NCBI RefSeq assembly: GCF_018294505.1
Contig: NC_057801.1
Span: 433,416,741 to 433,480,740 of the forward strand
Reading direction: 5' to 3'
Length of the DNA: 64,000 nt
Source: Triticum aestivum
Taxonomy: Eukaryota; Streptophyta; Magnoliopsida; Poales; Poaceae
Each line of letters starts with the position of its first letter. Position 1 is the first letter of the stretch. Position numbers and translations under genes: made by a program. The notes under the pieces are model-generated. The model ran no database searches, had not been told where the DNA came from, and saw only the letters and a program-made list of their open reading frames with translations. This document shows positions 22,073 through 33,563 of this stretch, in pieces.

Positions 22073-23179
22073 TTCAATATAATGGAATTAACTTGTGTAC
22101 CTTGAATTTTTAACAGGAGCAATTGGTAGCCCCCAAGGGCCGGCTCATTACGATGTGATGAGTCGGGTCTTCAACAAGGTGAGCAAAATGACTTTGCATT
22201 AGCCCCCAAGTGCCATTGTGCATGCTGGTAGTGACATGGGACTTGCATATTTGATGTAATATCAATCTAAATAATGTAGCCATTGTAAAAATAAATCATG
22301 TCCATTGATAAAATAATAACCATTGCGCTGAAGCGACTTTGAAGACCTTCATCATAATATTGGCTATTGGTAACCATAAAAATCCAGCCATGTTGGCTAT
22401 TCAAGATTTGAATAGTATAATCCGGTATGAAAACCTCAATCATTCAATATCACTATGAAAATCCAGCCAAGTTTTGGCTATTAGAAATTTGAATACCTTA
22501 TCGGTTGACAAGTAGATCCGAAGTTCAAATACTTGGCGGCTCTTGGCCGATGGCGACTTAATGCGCATTTATTGTAAGCCAAAATTTCATAACCCGGTGG
22601 CTTATAGCCTTTGAGAAAATCAAGAATTGATAACCCTTTTGAGACACCAATTTCAATCTTTGATGATGGGCTTGAACTTAATCATTTATGTAAGTCATAA
22701 CTCTGTAAATCCTGCACATAGTTTAAGCAACATATGCCCTAGCAACTTAACATCAAAAGCCAGGGCGAGTAACCACCCAAATGTAGTCTTATCCTGCACA
22801 CAGAAATATATCACAAGAAACCTTGGCGGTTTACTGCACGATGGGTCATAATATCTCACATATAACCACTGATATGTAAAAAGGAGTCACAGATAAGCCT
22901 GTTATGAATCATAACTTTGAAACATAACTATAATAATAATATCATACCTGTGATATTGAATTTGCACTGCCGGTTTATGTGACCTAAACAGTAAGGGTGA
23001 TAACCCAATCCTTAGAAGCCACTCACTTCCAAATGTATGATGTTTGTCGTATGTTGGCGACTTATCGTCCAAAACCAAGTCGGGTTAAATTTAAACCACA
23101 CTTATACTTAGATCTGAAAAAAAAGTCTCAAGACAAAATCAAAGATTGTTTTCAAAAAACTTAAGCCAAAAAGAAAGAA

Positions 23180-23660
23180 AAATTGAGGCTTCTGATTCGA
23201 ATACGATCAGTCAAGCGTTCCAAAGGGGTTAAGCTAGGATTCGAATACGATCATGTAGCCCCTAGTGGCTTTGGCATTGCTCCGATCAAGAGGGTACCGA
23301 CAACTATGTTCTCTTTGGTTTGAATACGACCTATGTTTGAACATGAAGCCCCCAAATGACCTTGAGAGTTTTTTAATGACTCTGATTCGAATACGTTCTA
23401 AGTCGGACCCAAAAGGGGTTAAGATATGATTCGAATACGATCAAGAAGCCCCCTAGTGAGTTTGGCATTGCGCCGATCAAGAGGGTACCGACAACTATGT
23501 TCTCTTTGGTTCGAATACGACCTATGTTTGAACAGGAAGCCCCCTAGTGACCTTGAGACTTTTTTAACGACTCTGATTCGAATACGATCAAAGTCAGACC
23601 AAAAGTGGTTAAGCTAGATTCGAATACGATCAGCCCCCAATGGTCATTGAAGCAGGGTAC
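23180..23660. repeat. ~191-base tandem repeat with TTCGAATACG motifs
   Basis: About two and a half copies. CGATCAAGAGGGTACCGACA occurs at 23283 and 23474, 191 bases apart. The short motif GATTCGAATACGATCA, with palindromic TTCGAA, recurs about eight times in full or one-mismatch form between 23196 and 23630. Non-coding. Confidence 0.75.
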
Positions 23661-24079
23661 CTATGTTTGAGTTGTGCTTTGCAACAGACTCTCTTTGGCC
23701 CCTTTAATTTTTCCTGAGGACTCAAGCTTTGCGAGAGAAAAATTCTTCCTGAGCTGGAATTTTTCCTGACGGCCTTTAAACTGGCAACATTTACTGAGCC
23801 ATGTCCATGTAGCCCCCGAGTCTTTAAGACGACCCAAGGAGTTGGCTTAAGATTCTACATAGTTGACCATGATATAGACCGGTTTGAGTCCTGCATGGGA
23901 GAACTTGCAAGCCAAAGTAATTGCTCTTTTATGTAATATAAAATATTCTGGATGTATTTCACTTGATATGTTAGGCTAGTGATTATCCACCACAGAGTTG
24001 ATGATCACCATGGTGAAGCTGAAATCAATCACCGGTGAGCCGGCCGCGGGAGCAGACGGATGAGCTGGCCCCGGCCTTG

Positions 24080-24190
24080 TAAGCCGTGCGGACGGGCAAG
24101 TCAATCGTAGGCGCAGTAAAGCGCGCGGACGGGCGAGTCAACCGTAGGCGCGATAAGCCACGCGGATGGGCGAGTCAGCCGCGTCATGTT
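24080..24190. repeat. ~41-base G/C-rich tandem repeat in D
   Basis: Three units of (G/C)CGGA(C/T)GGGC(A/G)AGTCAA(C/T)CGTAGGCGC follow each other with a few substitutions. Non-coding. The stretch 23821-24079 holds nothing recognisable. Confidence 0.65.
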
Positions 24191-26367
24191 GATGTAGCAG
24201 GGGCGGCGACTTTCACACGGTGTGTTAATGTAGACCGGACCGCGGGAGCGGTGGCTGGCGCGTGTCCATTGGTGAGGGAGTCGTCCACAATGTTTAAACT
24301 GGTGCAAACCTCATGTCAATGGTATGACGTCACTTTTGTAGTGGATCTTGTCCTGCATAAAATATATTGAAAGACAGAGTAATTGTTCTCAAAAAAATAA
24401 TATGTGCTAAAGTACTAAGAACAAATAGCACCTAATTTATTTTCCAATGAACGCGGATACCAGTACTGGACGTACTCTGGTGCGGCCTATATAAACAAGA
24501 CCAATAGACAGCCTCTGTATCAAGCATGTTGATGATTTCCTGATGTTTTTGTCGAAAACCTTCTGCCGTAAAGCTGCAGCAACGATGATAGAGGCGGCGG
24601 TTTAAGCACGGCACCGGCTGGCTCAGGAGAGACCCTCCAAGTTATGTTACTCAGCCATCCCTTCTTTCTTTTCTTTTTCCTCCTTTAGGTGCATGTGCTC
24701 AAAATCAATCAGCCCTCGCTTTTGTGCAAACACTAGTGGTGCTTGAGATTTCACGTGGACTAGTCCTCAGCTAGCATTATTGAGCACTAGTAAACTGCTC
24801 CAAATCCGTGTGAGTATCCGGTTTTGAGCGACTGTGCGCTTTGCAACAACTCTGACTGTTTAAACGTTGGATGATCTATAGTTTTCTCAGATCCTTAGAT
24901 GATGAATTAACAGAATTAGTAGGTGGTTCAGCTGCGGGGGCGGAGGATGAGCTCACTGCGGCGATTCAGGCAGACTGCGTCTCGCGGCTGGGACGAAGGC
25001 GAGAACGGGTTGACTCGGCCATGGCTGAAGCAAAGCGCATCGGTGACTCGACGAACGACCGTAGTGGCTCAGCAACGCGGCCGGTGAGCCGGCGAGCGTT
25101 TTGAACATGGAAGCGGCAGCCAGCCAGCGCGGGTGGCTCGGGGCAGTGGAAACGGCGGATTAGAGGCAAGGGTTGCGCCAGGCGGCTCCTTGGCAGCACA
25201 GGGCCGGCGGCCAGTGAGGCGGGTCAACGTGCAACAGTGGCGGCACCCACGGGTCGACGACGGTGGCAGGCCGCTTGGCGCGGGGTCAATGGAGGCAGAG
25301 GTGACCCAGCGCTATGGCGGCTCAACGTATGGCATCGGCGACGGCAGGGCCCAGGCCGGCTTACGGCTAAGGTGAGAGCGCCCACGACAAGGGCAACTTG
25401 ACGGTGCAGTCGTGGCAGAGACCGGCAGCACGCCGCAGCGGAAGTAGCTCAACAAGACCGGCGGCTTAAGGCGCACCAGAGGAGGAGCAGTAGGCCGGCT
25501 CAGGAGTGACAAGGAGATGAGCCATTGGCGGCCCTCGGACGGCAGCGGCTTAACTCAGAGACGCGAACTGGCAGCAGAGGTGTGTCGGTGAAGGACCACC
25601 ACGGCGATGGCTCGAGTCCGGCTGTTGACGAGGTGAGGCCGGCTGGACGCAGCCCGGCGGAGCTGGCGCAAGGCGACTTGAGAGGCGCCGACGGCGACTG
25701 TAGTAGAGGCACAATAGCCAGGCGTGACCCGGTGGCGAACGGCGGGTTGCAGGGATACATCTGCGATAGAGGCTCAGAGTGGAGGCTCAGGGAGGAAACC
25801 ACGGCGGCTCGTCGCGGTGAATCCGGGTCGTGGCAGAAGGCAAACCGGGTCAAAACAAGGTCACATGGGGATGGCTCATCAGAGGCGACCCGGCGCGGGG
25901 ACAACTCGATGGAGGTGGCCCGGCGCGGCCTCAGGGGAGAAGGTGAGGCTGCCCATCGACTCGTGGAGGCAGGTCGCAGCGTCAGGGACAGAGGTGACAC
26001 GAAGGCGGCCACAGTAGAGAAAGATGGCGGGTGTGACGGCTCGGTGGCGCACCGACAAGAGCGGCTCGGTTCACGGGCGCCCCTTGGACGGGACGGCCCG
26101 CCGGCGGGCTGCTTCATGAATGGCCGGAGGCGAGTCTTGCGAGAGAGCCCCGACGAAGGTGGCTCACAGGCGCGGACACTATAGGAAGAAGATCAAGGCC
26201 TCGACTCAACAACGGCCGGCGGAGACAGGAGTGGTCCGGCCCACTCGAGGCGAGGCAGAGTCAGTACAGGGGCAGCCCGGTGGCGGCTTGCGTAGAGTGA
26301 GGCCGGGGTGCAGGTGCGAACCGGCGGGCGCTCAAAGTGTAAGCCAACCAGAGCAGGCGCGGGAGTT
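24191..26367 (-). other. D body, G/C-rich, no recognised gene
   Basis: From about 24860 the DNA is G/C-rich and full of CGGCTC/GAGCCG words. Frames of 205 codons (25500-26117, minus) and 219 codons (25525-26184, plus) overlap each other on opposite strands, which is what composition alone gives. Neither shows a domain. Bases 26368-26372 (GGAGA) are the left TSD of copia B. Confidence 0.5.
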
Positions 26368-26372
26368 GGAGA

Positions 26373-26698
26373 TGTTGGGGAACGTTGCAGAAAATTAAAA
26401 AAAAATCCTACGGTTTCACCAAGATCCATCTATGAGTTCATCTAAGCAACGAGTCAAGGGAGTGAGTTTGCATCTACATACCACTTGTAGATCGCGTGCG
26501 GAAGCGTTCGAGGGAATGGTGATGATGGAGTCGTACTCAACGTGATTCAGATCACCGATGACCAAGTGCCGAACGGACAACACCTCCGCGTTCAACACAC
26601 GTACAGAACGGACGACGTCTCCTCCGTCTTGATCCAGCAAGGAGGAAGGAGAGGTTGAGGAAGACAGCTCCAACGGCAGCACGACGGCGTGGTGTTGG
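26373..26698 (-). repeat. Truncated 3' LTR of copia B
   Basis: Only the terminal 326 bases (U5 side) remain, from TGTTGGGGAACGTTGCAG to the deletion join. The matching part of the full LTR is 30445-30770. Confidence 0.92.
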
Positions 26699-28340
26699 AA
26701 TCTGGGCCCACCATCGCTTCTTCATAGTTCGAAGGTTCACCGTTGTCTAACAACATGATTTCCAGGACAGGGTTGCCGTACCACTCTGGTGCGGAACGTG
26801 TCCTTGTGGACCTACGAAGTTCAGTAGCAACTTGATCCGAAGTAACTTGATCATCATCATTATTTTCCTCTCCAGTTGGTGTAGGCATCACAAGAACGTC
26901 TTCCTGAGCTGCACTACTATCCCGTTCAAGAGGTAGTACTTCATCGAGTTCTACTTTCCTCCCACTTACTTCTTTCGAGAGAAACTCCTTTTCCAGAAAG
27001 GATCCGTTCTTGGCAACAAAGATCTTGCCCTTGGATCTTAAGTAGAAGGTATACCCAATGGTTTCTTTAGGGTATCCTATGAAGACGCATTTTTCCGACT
27101 TGGGTTCGAGCTTTTCAGGTTGAAGTTTCTTGACATAAGCATCGCCTCCCCAAACTTTTAGAAACGACAGCTTAGGTTTCTTCCCAAACCATAATTCATA
27201 CGGTGTCGTCTCAACGGATTTAGACGGTGCCCTATTTAAAGTGAATGTAGCTGTCTCTAGAGTGTATCCCCAAAATGATAGCGGTAAATCGGTAAGAGAC
27301 ATCATAGATCGCACCATATCCAATAGAGTGCGATTACGACGTTCGGACACACCGTTACGCTGAGGTGTTCCAGGCGGCGTGAGTTGTGAAATGATTCCAC
27401 ATTTTCTTAAGTGTGTACCAAATTCGTGACTTAAATATTCTCCTCCACGATCCGATCGTAAGAACTTTATCTTTCGGTCACGTTGATTCTCTACTTCATT
27501 CAGAAATTCCTTGAACTTTTCAAAGGTCTCAGACTTGTGTTTCATCAGGTAGACATACCCATATCTACTCAGGTCATCAGTGAGAGTGAGAACATAACGA
27601 TATCCTCCGCAAGCCTCAACACTCATTGGACCGCACACATCGGTATGTATGATTTCCAACAAGTTGGTTGCTCGCTCCATTGTTCCGGAGAACAGGGTCT
27701 TGGTCATTTTGCCCATGAGGCATGGTTCGCATGTGTCAAATGATTCATAATCGAGAGACTCTAAAAGTCCATCGGCATGGAGCTTCTTCATGCGCTTGAC
27801 ACCAATGTGACCAAGGCGGCAGTGCCACAAGTATGTGGGACTATCGTTATCAACTTTACATCTTTTGGTATTCACGCTATGAATATGTGTAACATTACGT
27901 TCGAGATTCATTAAGAATAAACCATTGACCATCGGGGCATGACCATAAAACATATCTCTCATATAAATAGAACAACCATTATTCTCGGATTTAAATGAGT
28001 AGCCATCTCGTATTAAACGAGAACCAGATACAATGTTCATGCTCAAACTTGGCACTAAATAAAAATTATTGAGGTTTAAAACTAATCCCATAGGTAAATG
28101 TAGAGGTAGCGTGCCGATGGCGATCACATCGACCTTGGAACCATTCCCGACGCGCATCGTCACCTCGTCCTTGGCCAGTCTTCGCTTATTCCGCAGCTCC
28201 TGCTGTGAGTTACAAATGTGAGCAACGGCACCGGTATCAAATACCTAGGAGTTACTACGAGTACTGGTAAGGTACACATCAATTACATGTATATCAAATA
28301 TACCTTTAGTGTTGCCGGCCTTCTTGTCTGCTAAGTATTT
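26592..28340 (-). pseudogene. Copia B pol remnant (protease, integrase) fused to LTR sequence
   Basis: Protease VFDTGAVAHIC near 28240 is preceded by a TAG in place of the usual Trp codon. A long open frame (28163-26592, 523 codons) covers GAG-pre-integrase (WHCRLGHIGVKRM), the integrase core (HTDVCGPM, LTDDLSRYGYVYL, FLRSDRGGEYLSH, PPGTPQRNGVSERRNRT, so D, D and E are all present) and the start of the RT region up to MVGPDSN. There the deletion join switches into LTR sequence and adds about 30 unrelated residues. RT and RNase H are absent. The integrase portion looks unbroken. Confidence 0.88.
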
Positions 28341-29144
28341 GGGGCAGTTCCGCTTCCAGTGACCCTTCCCCTTGCAATAAAAGCACACAGTTTCAGGCTT
28401 GGGTCCATTCTTTGACTACTTCCCGGCAACTGGCTTACCGGGCGCGGCAACATCTTTGTCGTCCTTCTTGAAGTTCTTCTTACCCTTGCCCTTCTTGAAC
28501 TTAGTGGTCTTATTGACCATCAATACTTGATGTTCTTTCTTGATTTCAACCTCTGCTGACTTCAACATTGAAAATACTTCAAGAATGGTCTTCACCATCC
28601 CCTGAATATTGTAGTTCATCACAAAGCTCTTGTAGCTTGGTGGGAGCGACTGAAGGATTCTGTCAATGACCGCCTCATCCGGGAGGTTAATGTCTAGCTG
28701 GGACAGGCGGTTGTGCAACCCAGACATTTTGAGTATATGCTCACTGACAGAACTATTTTCCTCCATCTTACAACTATAAAACTTGTCGGATACTTCATAT
28801 CTCTCGACCCGGGCATGAGCTTGGAAAACTATTTTCAGCTCCTCGAACATCTCATATGCTCCGTGTTGCTCAAAACGCTTTTGGAGCCCCGGTTCTAAGC
28901 TGTAAAGCATGCCGCACTGAATGAGGGAGTAATCATCAGCACGAGACTGCCAAGCATTCATAATGTCTTGGTTCTCTGGGACGGGTGCATCACCTAGCGG
29001 TCCTTCTAAGACATATTGTTTCCTGGCAGCTATGAGGATGATCCTCAGGTTCCGGACCCAGTCCGTATAGTTGCTGCCATCATATTTCAGCTTGGTTTTC
29101 TCTAGGAACGCGTTGAAGTTCATGTTGACATGAGCGTTGGCCAT
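28341..29144 (-). pseudogene. Copia B gag
   Basis: Starts MANAHVNMNFNAFLEKTKL at 29144 (an upstream in-frame ATG at 29168 lies in the leader) and is open for 242 codons to a TAG at 28416, just before the zinc knuckle CFYCKGKGHWKRNC, which continues in the same frame to about 28340. Capsid features: TDWVRNLRIILIA, LIQCGMLYSLEPGLQKRF, RILQSLPPSYKSFVMNY. The Lys-rich tract KKGKGKKNFKK precedes the stop. One nonsense codon therefore separates capsid from nucleocapsid. Confidence 0.88.
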
Positions 29145-30444
29145 TTGATCTACAAGACATATTTGCAAAGGTTTTAGAATAAGTTCATGATAATTAAGTT
29201 CATCTAATCAAATTATTATAATGAACTCCCACTCAGATTAGACATCCCTCTAGTCATCTAAGTGTTGCACGATCCGAGTCGACTAGGCCGTGTCGGATCA
29301 TCACGTGAGACGGACTAGTCATCATCGGTGAACATCTCCATGTCGATCGTATCTTCCATATGACTCGTGTTCGACCTTTCGGTCTCCCTGTTCCAAGGCC
29401 ATGTCTGTACATGCTAGGCTCGTCAAGTTAACCCTAAGTGTTTTGCATGTGTAAAACTATCTTACACCCGTTGTATGTGAACGTAAGGATCTATCACACC
29501 CGATCATCACGTGGTGATTCGAAACAACGAACTTTAGCAAGGTGCACAGTTAGGGGAGAACACTTCTTGAAATTGTTGTAAGGGATCATCTTATTTACTA
29601 CCGTCGTTCTAAGTAAACAAGATGCATAAACATAATAAACATCACATGCAATTATATAGTAGTGACATGATATGGCCAATATCATATAGCTCCTTTGATC
29701 TCCATCTTCGGGGATCCATGATCATCTTCGTCACCGGCATGACACCATGATCTCCATCATCATGATCCCCATCATTGTGTCTTCATGAAGTTGTCACGCC
29801 AACGACTACTTCTACTTCTATGGCTAACGCGTTTAGCAATAAAGTAAAGTAATTTACATGGCGTTCTTCAATGACACGCAGGTCATACAAAAAATAAAGA
29901 CAACTCCTATGGCTCCTGCCGGTTGTCATACTCATCGACATGCAAGTTGTGATTCCTATTACAAGAACATGATCTCATACATCACAATATATCATTCATC
30001 ATTCATCACAACTTCTGGCCATATCACATCACATGACAATTGCTGCAAAAACAAGTTAGACGTCCTCTAATTGTTGTTGCATCTTTTACGTGGCTGCAAT
30101 TGGGTTCTAGCAAGAATGTTTTCTTACCTACGAATAACCACAACGTGATTTTGTCAACTTCTATTTACCCTTCATAAGGACCCTTTTCATCGAATCCGCT
30201 CCAACTAAAGTGGGAGAGACAGACACCCGCCAGCCACCTTATGCAACTAGTGCATGTCAGTCGGTGGAACCGGTCTCACGTAAGCGTACGTGTAAGGTTG
30301 GTCCGGGCCGCTTCATCCCACAATACCACTGAAGCAAGATAATACTAGTATCGGCAAGCAAGTTGACAAGATCTACGCCCACAACAAAATTGTGTTCTAC
30401 TCGTGCAATAGAGAACTACGCATAAACCTAGCTCATGATGCCAC
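29145..30444 (-). other. Copia B leader with primer-binding site
   Basis: Untranslated leader. On the minus strand TGGCATCATGAGC (30443-30431), two bases inside the LTR, resembles the initiator-Met tRNA complement TGGTATCAGAGC used by copia elements. No other gene. Confidence 0.75.
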
Positions 30445-32182
30445 TGTTGGGGAACGTTGCAGAAAATTAAAAAAAATTCCTACGGTTTCACCGAGATCCA
30501 TCTATGAGTTCATCTAAGAAACGAGTCAAGGGAGTGAGTTTGCATCTACATACCACTTGTAGATCGCGTGCGGAAGCATTCGAGGGAACGGTGATGATGG
30601 AGTCGTACTCAACGTGATTCCGATCACCGATGACCAAGTGCCGAACGGACAGCACCTCCCCGTTCAACACACATACAGAACGGACGATGTCTCCTCCGTC
30701 TTGATCCAGCAAGGAGGAAGGAGAGGTTGAGGAAGACAGCTCCAACGGTAGCACGACGGCGTGGTGTTGGTGGAGAAGCAGCACTCCGGCAGGGCTTCGC
30801 CAAGCTCGTGACGGAGGAGGAGAGGTGGTTGGGAGGGGAGGGGCTGCGCCTTGGGTTGTGTGTTGCAGCCCTCTCCTCACCCCTCTATTTATAGGGGAAG
30901 GGGCAAGGGGGGGGGGGCCTCTAGATGGGATCAAGAGGGGGGGCGGCGGCCAGGGAAGGGGAACTTGCCGCCCAAGCAAAGGGGGCGCCCCCTTCTAGGG
31001 TTCCCCCCAAACCCTAGGCGCATGGGCCCAAGGGGGGGCGCCCAGCCCTCCAGGGGCTGGTGCCCTGCCCCACGCGGCCCATGTGGCCCACCAAGAGGGG
31101 TGGCCCCTCCCGGTGGACCCCCGGAACCCTTCCGGTGGCCCCGGTACAATACCGATATGTCACTGAAACTTTCCGGTGTCCGCATGACAACTTCCCATAT
31201 ATAAATCTTTACCTCCGGACCCTTCCGGAACTCCTCGTGACGTCCGGGATCACATCCGGGACTCCGAACAACATTCGGTAATCACATACAAGTCTTCCTA
31301 ATAACCCTAGCGTCACCGAACCTTAAGTGTGTAGACCCTACGGGTTTGGGAGACACGCAGACATGACCGAGACGGCTCTCCGGTCAATAACCAACAGTGG
31401 GATCTGGATACCCATGTTGGCTCCCACATGCTCCTCGATGATGTCATCGGATGAACCACGATGTCGAGGATTCAAGCAACCCCGTATACTATTCCCTTTG
31501 TCAATCGGTACGTTACAAGTCCGAGACTCGATCGTCGGTATCCCAATACCTTGTTCAGTCTCGTTACCGGCAAGTCACTTTACTCGTACCGTAATGCATG
31601 ATCCCGTGACCAAACACTTGGTCACTTTGAGCTCATTATGATGATGCATTACCGAGTGGGCCCAGAGATACCTCTCCGTCATACGGAGTGACAAATCCCA
31701 GTCTCGATCCGTGTCAACCCAACAGACACTTTCGGAGATACCTGTAGTGCACCTTTATAGTCACATAGTTACGTTTACGTTGTGACGTTTGGTACACCCA
31801 AAGCACTCCCACGGTATCCGGGAGTTACACGATCTCATGGTCTAAGGAAGAGATACTTGACATTGGAAAAGCTCTAGCAAAACGAACTACACGATCTTGT
31901 GCTATGCTTAGGATTGGGTCTTGTCCATCACGTCATTCTCCTAATGACGTGATCCCATTGTCAATGACATCTAATGTCCATAGTCAGGAAACCATAACTA
32001 TCTGTTGACCAACGAGCTAGTCAACTAGAGGCTTACTAGGGACGTATTGTGGTCTATGTATTCACACGTGTATTACGATTTCCGGATAATACAATTATAG
32101 CATGAATAAAAGACAATTATCATGAAAAGGGAAATATAATAATAATGCTTTTATTATTGCCTCTAGGGCATATTTCCAAGAG
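30445..32182 (-). repeat. 5' LTR of copia B
   Basis: 1,738 bases. The outer end has CCAAGA instead of CCAACA on the plus strand (terminal C changed). A TATA box CTATAAATAG on the minus strand lies at 30894-30885, in the position of the TATA of other copies. Confidence 0.92.
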
Positions 32183-32187
32183 GAGAA

Positions 32188-33041
32188 CCATGACTCCGTA
32201 GAGATGGAGCGAAGCCGCAGCGACGCCTTGAGGATGGAAACGGAAACTAAGTCCCCGGCTTGCCGGTGCTGAGCACTCCACAACTTTTGCCTTGTAGTTT
32301 TGGAAAGTGGAGATTGATCCGATCTTGCATCGGTTAATTACGCAAGAGAAAACGCCATGTTCAATTTTCACTAGAGTTTGTTGTATTGAGTAATCAAACA
32401 TTGGAGGCCGTATTGAACACGTATCTATCCTAACACGTGGTGTGACCCAATAGCAGTGGTCGAAGATGATTTTCGAGTGTTGGCCTTTCGCTGGACGATG
32501 AGTTGCGCCGGTTTGACTCGGATACAGGCTGATTTGATGTAATGGCTCGATGGATTAGTAGATGTAGCGCTTGACAGCCATTGAAGGATTTAAAAATATA
32601 TGAACTGTAGTACTCTAGTAGCACTGCCTCTACGTAAGTAGTACTTCTGGTAGATGAACATGTTGGTTGTCACGCAAAGGGAATATCACAAGCAGCCACG
32701 AGTTGATGCCTTGGGACTTGTAGCATGTCCAATCCGCAAAATAGACTATAATAGAAACCATCTTGGCAACTTGGAGATCTGACAGCTTTATCTGTTCTGA
32801 TGGATCGCCTGGTTGCGCGTGGTAGCGTACACGATACAACCCTAACTTTTAATCCAATCTCGTATATGTCGTTCCAACAGTTGGTCAACAATGCAGATCC
32901 TTCCATGCCAACGGCAGAAAACTTCGCAGCAAATAACGTCGGCTTTTCATCATCTGTATGATCACGATCCTCTCGAACGCTAGAAAAAATCCCTCGAAGA
33001 ACTCAACACCACCGTGCGCTTGCCCCACGGTGGGCATCAAC
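32188..33041 (-). other. D 5' leader
   Basis: Lies between copia B and the right LTR of D. Next to the LTR the minus strand reads TTGATGCCCACCGTGGGG, a PBS-type sequence seen in wheat gypsy elements. Short frames (for example 32885-33142) carry no domain. Confidence 0.55.
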
Positions 33042-33563
33042 TGTCGTGGAATTGTCACGTCAGATGTCCTAGCGAAAGGACTTAGTCGTGGAGCCATCGT
33101 AACTAGGAAGGTTAAAGGGGTTAATCGGGACAAAGGACACAAGGTTTATACTGGTTCGGCCTCTTACGGTGAAGGTAAAAGCCTACGGTCCAGTTTTGAG
33201 TGGGATTGTTTATGTGTCGATTACCAGGGAGCGAATCCGCTTGACCTAGCTCTTGATTTGTGTTACTTGCCCTGAACCGCCGCCGAGTCGTCCCTTTATA
33301 TACAGAGGTCGACGCCCAGCAGCTCACAGAGTCCCGACCGGCTCATAAACAGCGTCCAGCTTGGTCTCTCTCTATTCTTGCCTTACAATACAAGTTACAT
33401 ACATATGGCGGTTTATCTCTACGGGCCTTGAATCGCCTTTGGGCTTAGGCCTTTAACTGAACCGCCATCTTCAAGTGTCGTTCTGGGCTTCATGTCTAGA
33501 CTCCCCATAGGTGTAACCCGGCCCCTCCTGGGCGGGTCACACCTAATAGTTATATCCCCAACA
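33042..33563 (-). repeat. 5' LTR of D (522 bases, unlike its partner)
   Basis: Starts TGTCGTGGAATTGTCACG and ends TTATATCCCCAACA. A TATA-like CTGTATATAAAGG on the minus strand lies near 33305-33293. Interior sequence (GGCGGTTTATC, CGGCTCATAAACAGCG) is not found in the left LTR. Confidence 0.82.

Larger units (their letters stand above)
21211..23820 (-). repeat. Array of polypurine-tract-like motifs in D
   Basis: The plus strand carries AGCCCCC(A/T)AG-type motifs (GGGGGCT on the minus, element-sense, strand) at about 21754, 21835, 21914, 22127, 22201, 23255, 23346, 23446, 23538, 23631 and 23811. They resemble the true polypurine tract AGCCCTCAA at 21213, next to the LTR. The first five are each followed by a GCCGG(G/C)TCATTA..TAATGAGC-type short hairpin. 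No coding sequence is present in this stretch. Confidence 0.6.
26373..32182 (-). mobile_element. Copia copy B, Angela/WIS/BARE-type, with a large 3' deletion
   Basis: Perfect TSD GGAGA at 26368-26372 and 32183-32187. Minus-strand order: full 5' LTR (32182-30445), PBS, leader, gag, protease, integrase; then RT, RNase H and most of the 3' LTR are deleted. The join at 26693-26698 is a 6-base TGTTGG shared by pol and LTR. The remaining 326 bases of 3' LTR differ from the 5' LTR at about 11 positions by hand count. Confidence 0.92.
20595..33563 (-). mobile_element. Non-autonomous gypsy-like element D with two unlike LTRs
   Basis: Bounded by perfect TSDs AGCTC (20590-20594 and 33564-33568) inside the E protease. 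Both terminal repeats begin TGTCGTGGAATTGTCACG and end ATATCCCCAACA on the plus strand, but their interiors do not align (616 versus 522 bases). A polypurine tract on the minus strand (TTGAGGGCTAA, 21221-21211) adjoins the left LTR and a PBS-like TTGATGCCCACCGTGGGG (33040-33023) adjoins the right one, giving minus orientation. The body (21211-26372 and 32188-33041) has no gag or pol. Copia B is nested at 26373. Confidence 0.82.

Noticed and set aside
25500..26184. Overlapping opposite-strand frames of 205 and 219 codons
   Set aside because: G/C-rich composition keeps several frames open; no motif and no support for a start or splice sites.
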